Source: Pseudonocardia sp. HH130629-09 (lineage in GTDB: Bacteria > Actinomycetota > Actinomycetes > Mycobacteriales > Pseudonocardiaceae). Taken from it: a stretch of 64,000 bases of DNA. Each line of letters starts with the position of its first letter. Position 1 is the first letter of the stretch. Below the pieces are notes generated by a model, which was given only the letters and a program-made list of their open reading frames with translations, was not told the DNA's origin and did no database searches. The stretch is from contig NZ_CP011868.1 of assembly GCF_001294645.1 (NCBI RefSeq), positions 2,976,001 through 3,040,000 of the forward strand, read 5' to 3'. Of this stretch, positions 62,477 through 64,000 are shown in pieces. The translations under genes and the position numbers were made by a program.

Positions 62477-62692
62477 ATGACTGCTGATCTACTGCTCGGA
62501 CGCTGGTACTCCACGGAGGAACTGGCTGAGCTGCTGAACGTCGACCCGTCGTCCGTGCGTCGTTGGCGGACCGCGCGGCCGCCCCAGGGTCCGCCGTTCG
62601 TCCGGGTCTCGTCGCGGGTGACCATGTACTCGGCCGCTGACGTCGAGACCTGGTTGCGGAGCCGCCGCATCGATCCCGGGAGGGCCGCGTGA
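62477..62692 (+). CDS. xis: Excisionase (Xis), MerR-like HTH
   Basis: 71 residues from ATG 62477, which has GGAGGT at 62464-62469. WYSTEELAELLNVDPSSVRRWRTARPPQGPPFVRVSSRVTMYSAADVETWL is a winged HTH_17 domain as in AICE excisionases, which bend DNA to favour excision by the integrase. Its stop overlaps the integrase start. Confidence 0.9.
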   Translation: MTADLLLGRWYSTEELAELLNVDPSSVRRWRTARPPQGPPFVRVSSRVTMYSAADVETWLRSRRIDPGRAA

Positions 62693-63903
62693 TGGCCTCC
62701 CCGGGCCAGGGGCTCCCCCTGGGCGTGACGATCCGCGGGGACGTCGAGCACCGGCCGGACCGCCCGCAGCCGTATCGGGCGCGCGTCCGGTGGATGGACC
62801 CGGCCACGCGGCAGCGGCGATCCAAGTCGGAGGCGTTCGACACCGCCGCCGCGGCCCAGAGCTGGATCGAGCAGGTCCAGCGGCTCGCCACGTCCGGGGT
62901 CGACCCGCTCACCGCTACCCGCACGCTCGCCGACTACGGCGACACCGTCATGCCGATTGCCCTGCGCGGGCTGGAGGCCAAGACCCACGACCCGTACCTC
63001 GCGGGCTGGAAGTACCGGGTGGTGCCGACGCTCGGCCACCTGTCGGTGCGCATGGTCACGAACGGTGCCGTCGACCGCGCGGTACAGCAGTGGATCGCCG
63101 ACGAGTGCAGCCGTTCCACGGTGAAGAACAGCCTCGCCGTCCTGGTGCGTGTGCTCGAACAAGCCGTCCGGGACGGGATCGTCGACCGCAACCCCGCTCG
63201 GGTCACCGGTTGGCAGTACGCGTTCCGCCAGGCGGAGGACGAGCTCGACAACCCCCGTGCGCTGGCGCTGCCGAACTGGGAGGCGCTGAGCGCCCTGGCC
63301 GACGCGCTGGTCGCCCGATCGTCCGGGCACTTCCGCGGCTGGGGTGACGTCACGATCTTCGCTGCGTGCACCGCGGCCCGGATCGGTGAGGTGTCCGGAG
63401 TACGGGTCGCCGACATCGACACCGGCCGGTGGCTCTGGACGGTCCGCCGGCAGACCACCCCCTCCCCCGGCGGCCTCGTCGACAAGGGCACCAAGGGCAA
63501 GCGAGCGCGGTTCGTCCCGCTGATCGCGGAGGTACGCGACCTGGTCCAGCACCGGATCGACGACGTCGAGGGCCGGCCCGACGCCCGGCTGTTCACCGGG
63601 CCCCGCGGTGGCCGGATCACCACCGCGGTGTTCCGGGACGCCACCCACTGGGACGAGGTCGTCGCGTCCCTCGGGTTCGAGCACCTGCGCCGCCACGGAC
63701 TCCGCCACACCGGCCTGACGTGGATGGCCGACGCTGGTGTCCCGGTGCACGTGCTCCGCAAGATCGCCGGGCACGGGTCGTTGACCACGACGCAGCGCTA
63801 CCTGCACCCGGATCAGGCCGCAGTGTCGGCCGCCGGGGACTCGCTAACGGCCTTCCTACGAGCCCCGCGGTCCCCACATGGTCCCCAGGAGGCTGTGGGA
63901 TGA
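62692..63903 (+). CDS. int: Tyrosine recombinase/integrase
   Basis: 403 residues. N-terminal SAM-like core-binding domain (STVKNSLAVLVRVLEQAVRDGIVDRNPA). Catalytic residues: Arg in CTAARIGEVSGV, HxxR in HLRRHGLRHTGLTWMADAG, His in KIAGHGSLTTTQRYLHPD, with Tyr in RYLH. It inserts and excises the element at an att site, usually a tRNA gene. ATG 62692 overlaps the Xis stop; GTG 62689 is also possible. The next gene overlaps its stop. Confidence 0.94.
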   Translation: MASPGQGLPLGVTIRGDVEHRPDRPQPYRARVRWMDPATRQRRSKSEAFDTAAAAQSWIEQVQRLATSGVDPLTATRTLADYGDTVMPIALRGLEAKTHDPYLAGWKYRVVPTLGHLSVRMVTNGAVDRAVQQWIADECSRSTVKNSLAVLVRVLEQAVRDGIVDRNPARVTGWQYAFRQAEDELDNPRALALPNWEALSALADALVARSSGHFRGWGDVTIFAACTAARIGEVSGVRVADIDTGRWLWTVRRQTTPSPGGLVDKGTKGKRARFVPLIAEVRDLVQHRIDDVEGRPDARLFTGPRGGRITTAVFRDATHWDEVVASLGFEHLRRHGLRHTGLTWMADAGVPVHVLRKIAGHGSLTTTQRYLHPDQAAVSAAGDSLTAFLRAPRSPHGPQEAVG

Positions 63904-64000
63904 CCATCACGGTGATCGACACCCGGACAGGGAAACAGCCCGCCGACCTGGTGGTTTCCCAGATCAACGGGCTGTTGTTCGACCTGTCGGGACGACAGGA
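63900..64000 (+). CDS. Partial gene downstream of the integrase
   Basis: ATG 63900 overlaps the integrase stop (ATGA) and opens MTITVIDTRTGKQPADLVVS-, running off the window end. Too short to identify. The tight overlap implies that the element's operon continues past the integrase, so the attachment site is not immediately downstream. Confidence 0.6.
   Translation, partial: MTITVIDTRTGKQPADLVVSQINGLLFDLSGRQ

Larger units (their letters stand above)
58405..63903 (+). mobile_element. Core of an actinomycete integrative and conjugative element (AICE)
   Basis: Seven co-directional, mostly overlapping genes: small conserved protein, membrane protein, TraSA-type FtsK translocase, small protein, RepSA-type replication initiator, Xis and tyrosine integrase. 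This is the pSAM2-like AICE order. No tRNA or att repeat is visible; the right end may lie beyond the window and the left end between about 57.7 and 58.4 kb. All frames are intact, so the element could still be mobile. Confidence 0.85.

Noticed and set aside
1..64000. CRISPR arrays, rRNA or tRNA genes
   Set aside because: No regularly spaced direct repeats, and no cloverleaf or conserved rRNA segment was seen by eye on either strand. A covariance-model scan would be needed to exclude a tRNA near the AICE ends.

Overview
The window is very high-GC DNA with actinomycete hallmarks: F420/FMN luciferase-like (LLM) oxidoreductases, MarR/TetR regulators divergent from their targets, GTGA/ATGA stop-start overlaps, and a RepSA/TraSA/Xis/Int integrative element. 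A Pseudonocardia-like genome is my best guess from gene content; nothing in the sequence proves the genus.

Layout. (1) 0-7.7 kb: a siderophore-interacting/methyltransferase fusion, a wrecked MFS-prpF chimera beside an intact MarR gene, a TetR-MFS pair (MFS frameshifted), and an orphan TetR with an operator cluster. (2) 7.8-15 kb: a peptidase block, with a CPBP-like membrane protein, a frameshifted lipoprotein hydrolase (S15/CocE type) and two paralogous S9 peptidases flanking a GNAT. (3) 15-24 kb: MarR/aldo-keto reductase, LLM oxidoreductase, quinone-oxidoreductase-like MDR, CPBP protease overlapping a large LuxR (LAL) regulator, and an internally deleted aldehyde dehydrogenase. Three genes in blocks 2-3 carry near-identical MerR-type promoters (TTGAC-N19-TNNNNT with a central dyad).

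(4) 24.2-31.3 kb: a nested transposon. An IS3-family element holds an IS1380, an IS256 and an IS30 element, and the IS30 holds a second IS256. Target duplications and reconstructed reading frames support the order. (5) 31.5-33.1 kb: remnants of a protocatechuate/gallate 4,5-cleavage-type pathway (LigI-, LigU/GalD- and LigJ-like pieces) with a dead GntR regulator. (6) 33.1-40.5 kb: a PucR-type regulator (frameshifted) divergent from an intact five-gene operon: alpha/beta hydrolase, LLM monooxygenase, M19-like protein lacking its HxD motif, flavin reductase fused to an IclR-like domain, and an MHS-type transporter. It resembles the Rut pyrimidine module in composition and is the best candidate for an undescribed catabolic system.

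(7) 40.6-44.8 kb: MarR, DHA2 exporter, FAD monooxygenase and a metallo-beta-lactamase-fold protein, with a 42-bp near-perfect palindrome. (8) 44.8-54.2 kb: DUF3048 lipoprotein, three gene fossils, an O-methyltransferase interrupted by an 8-bp tandem repeat, MerR, LLM, an LLM-berberine-bridge fusion, divergent alcohol dehydrogenase and MBL genes. (9) 54.2-58.3 kb: a second graveyard (LLM/FAD-monooxygenase chimera, thiM, truncated LLM, IS256 remnant, truncated flavoprotein) around an intact shikimate-dehydrogenase-like gene. (10) 58.4-64 kb: an actinomycete integrative and conjugative element (AICE) core, ending in a gene cut by the window edge.

Frameshifts are unusually common. Some are single-base changes in homopolymers and could be sequencing errors. 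Others (tandem duplications, large internal deletions, fusions, nested insertions) cannot be explained that way, so real gene decay is taking place here.
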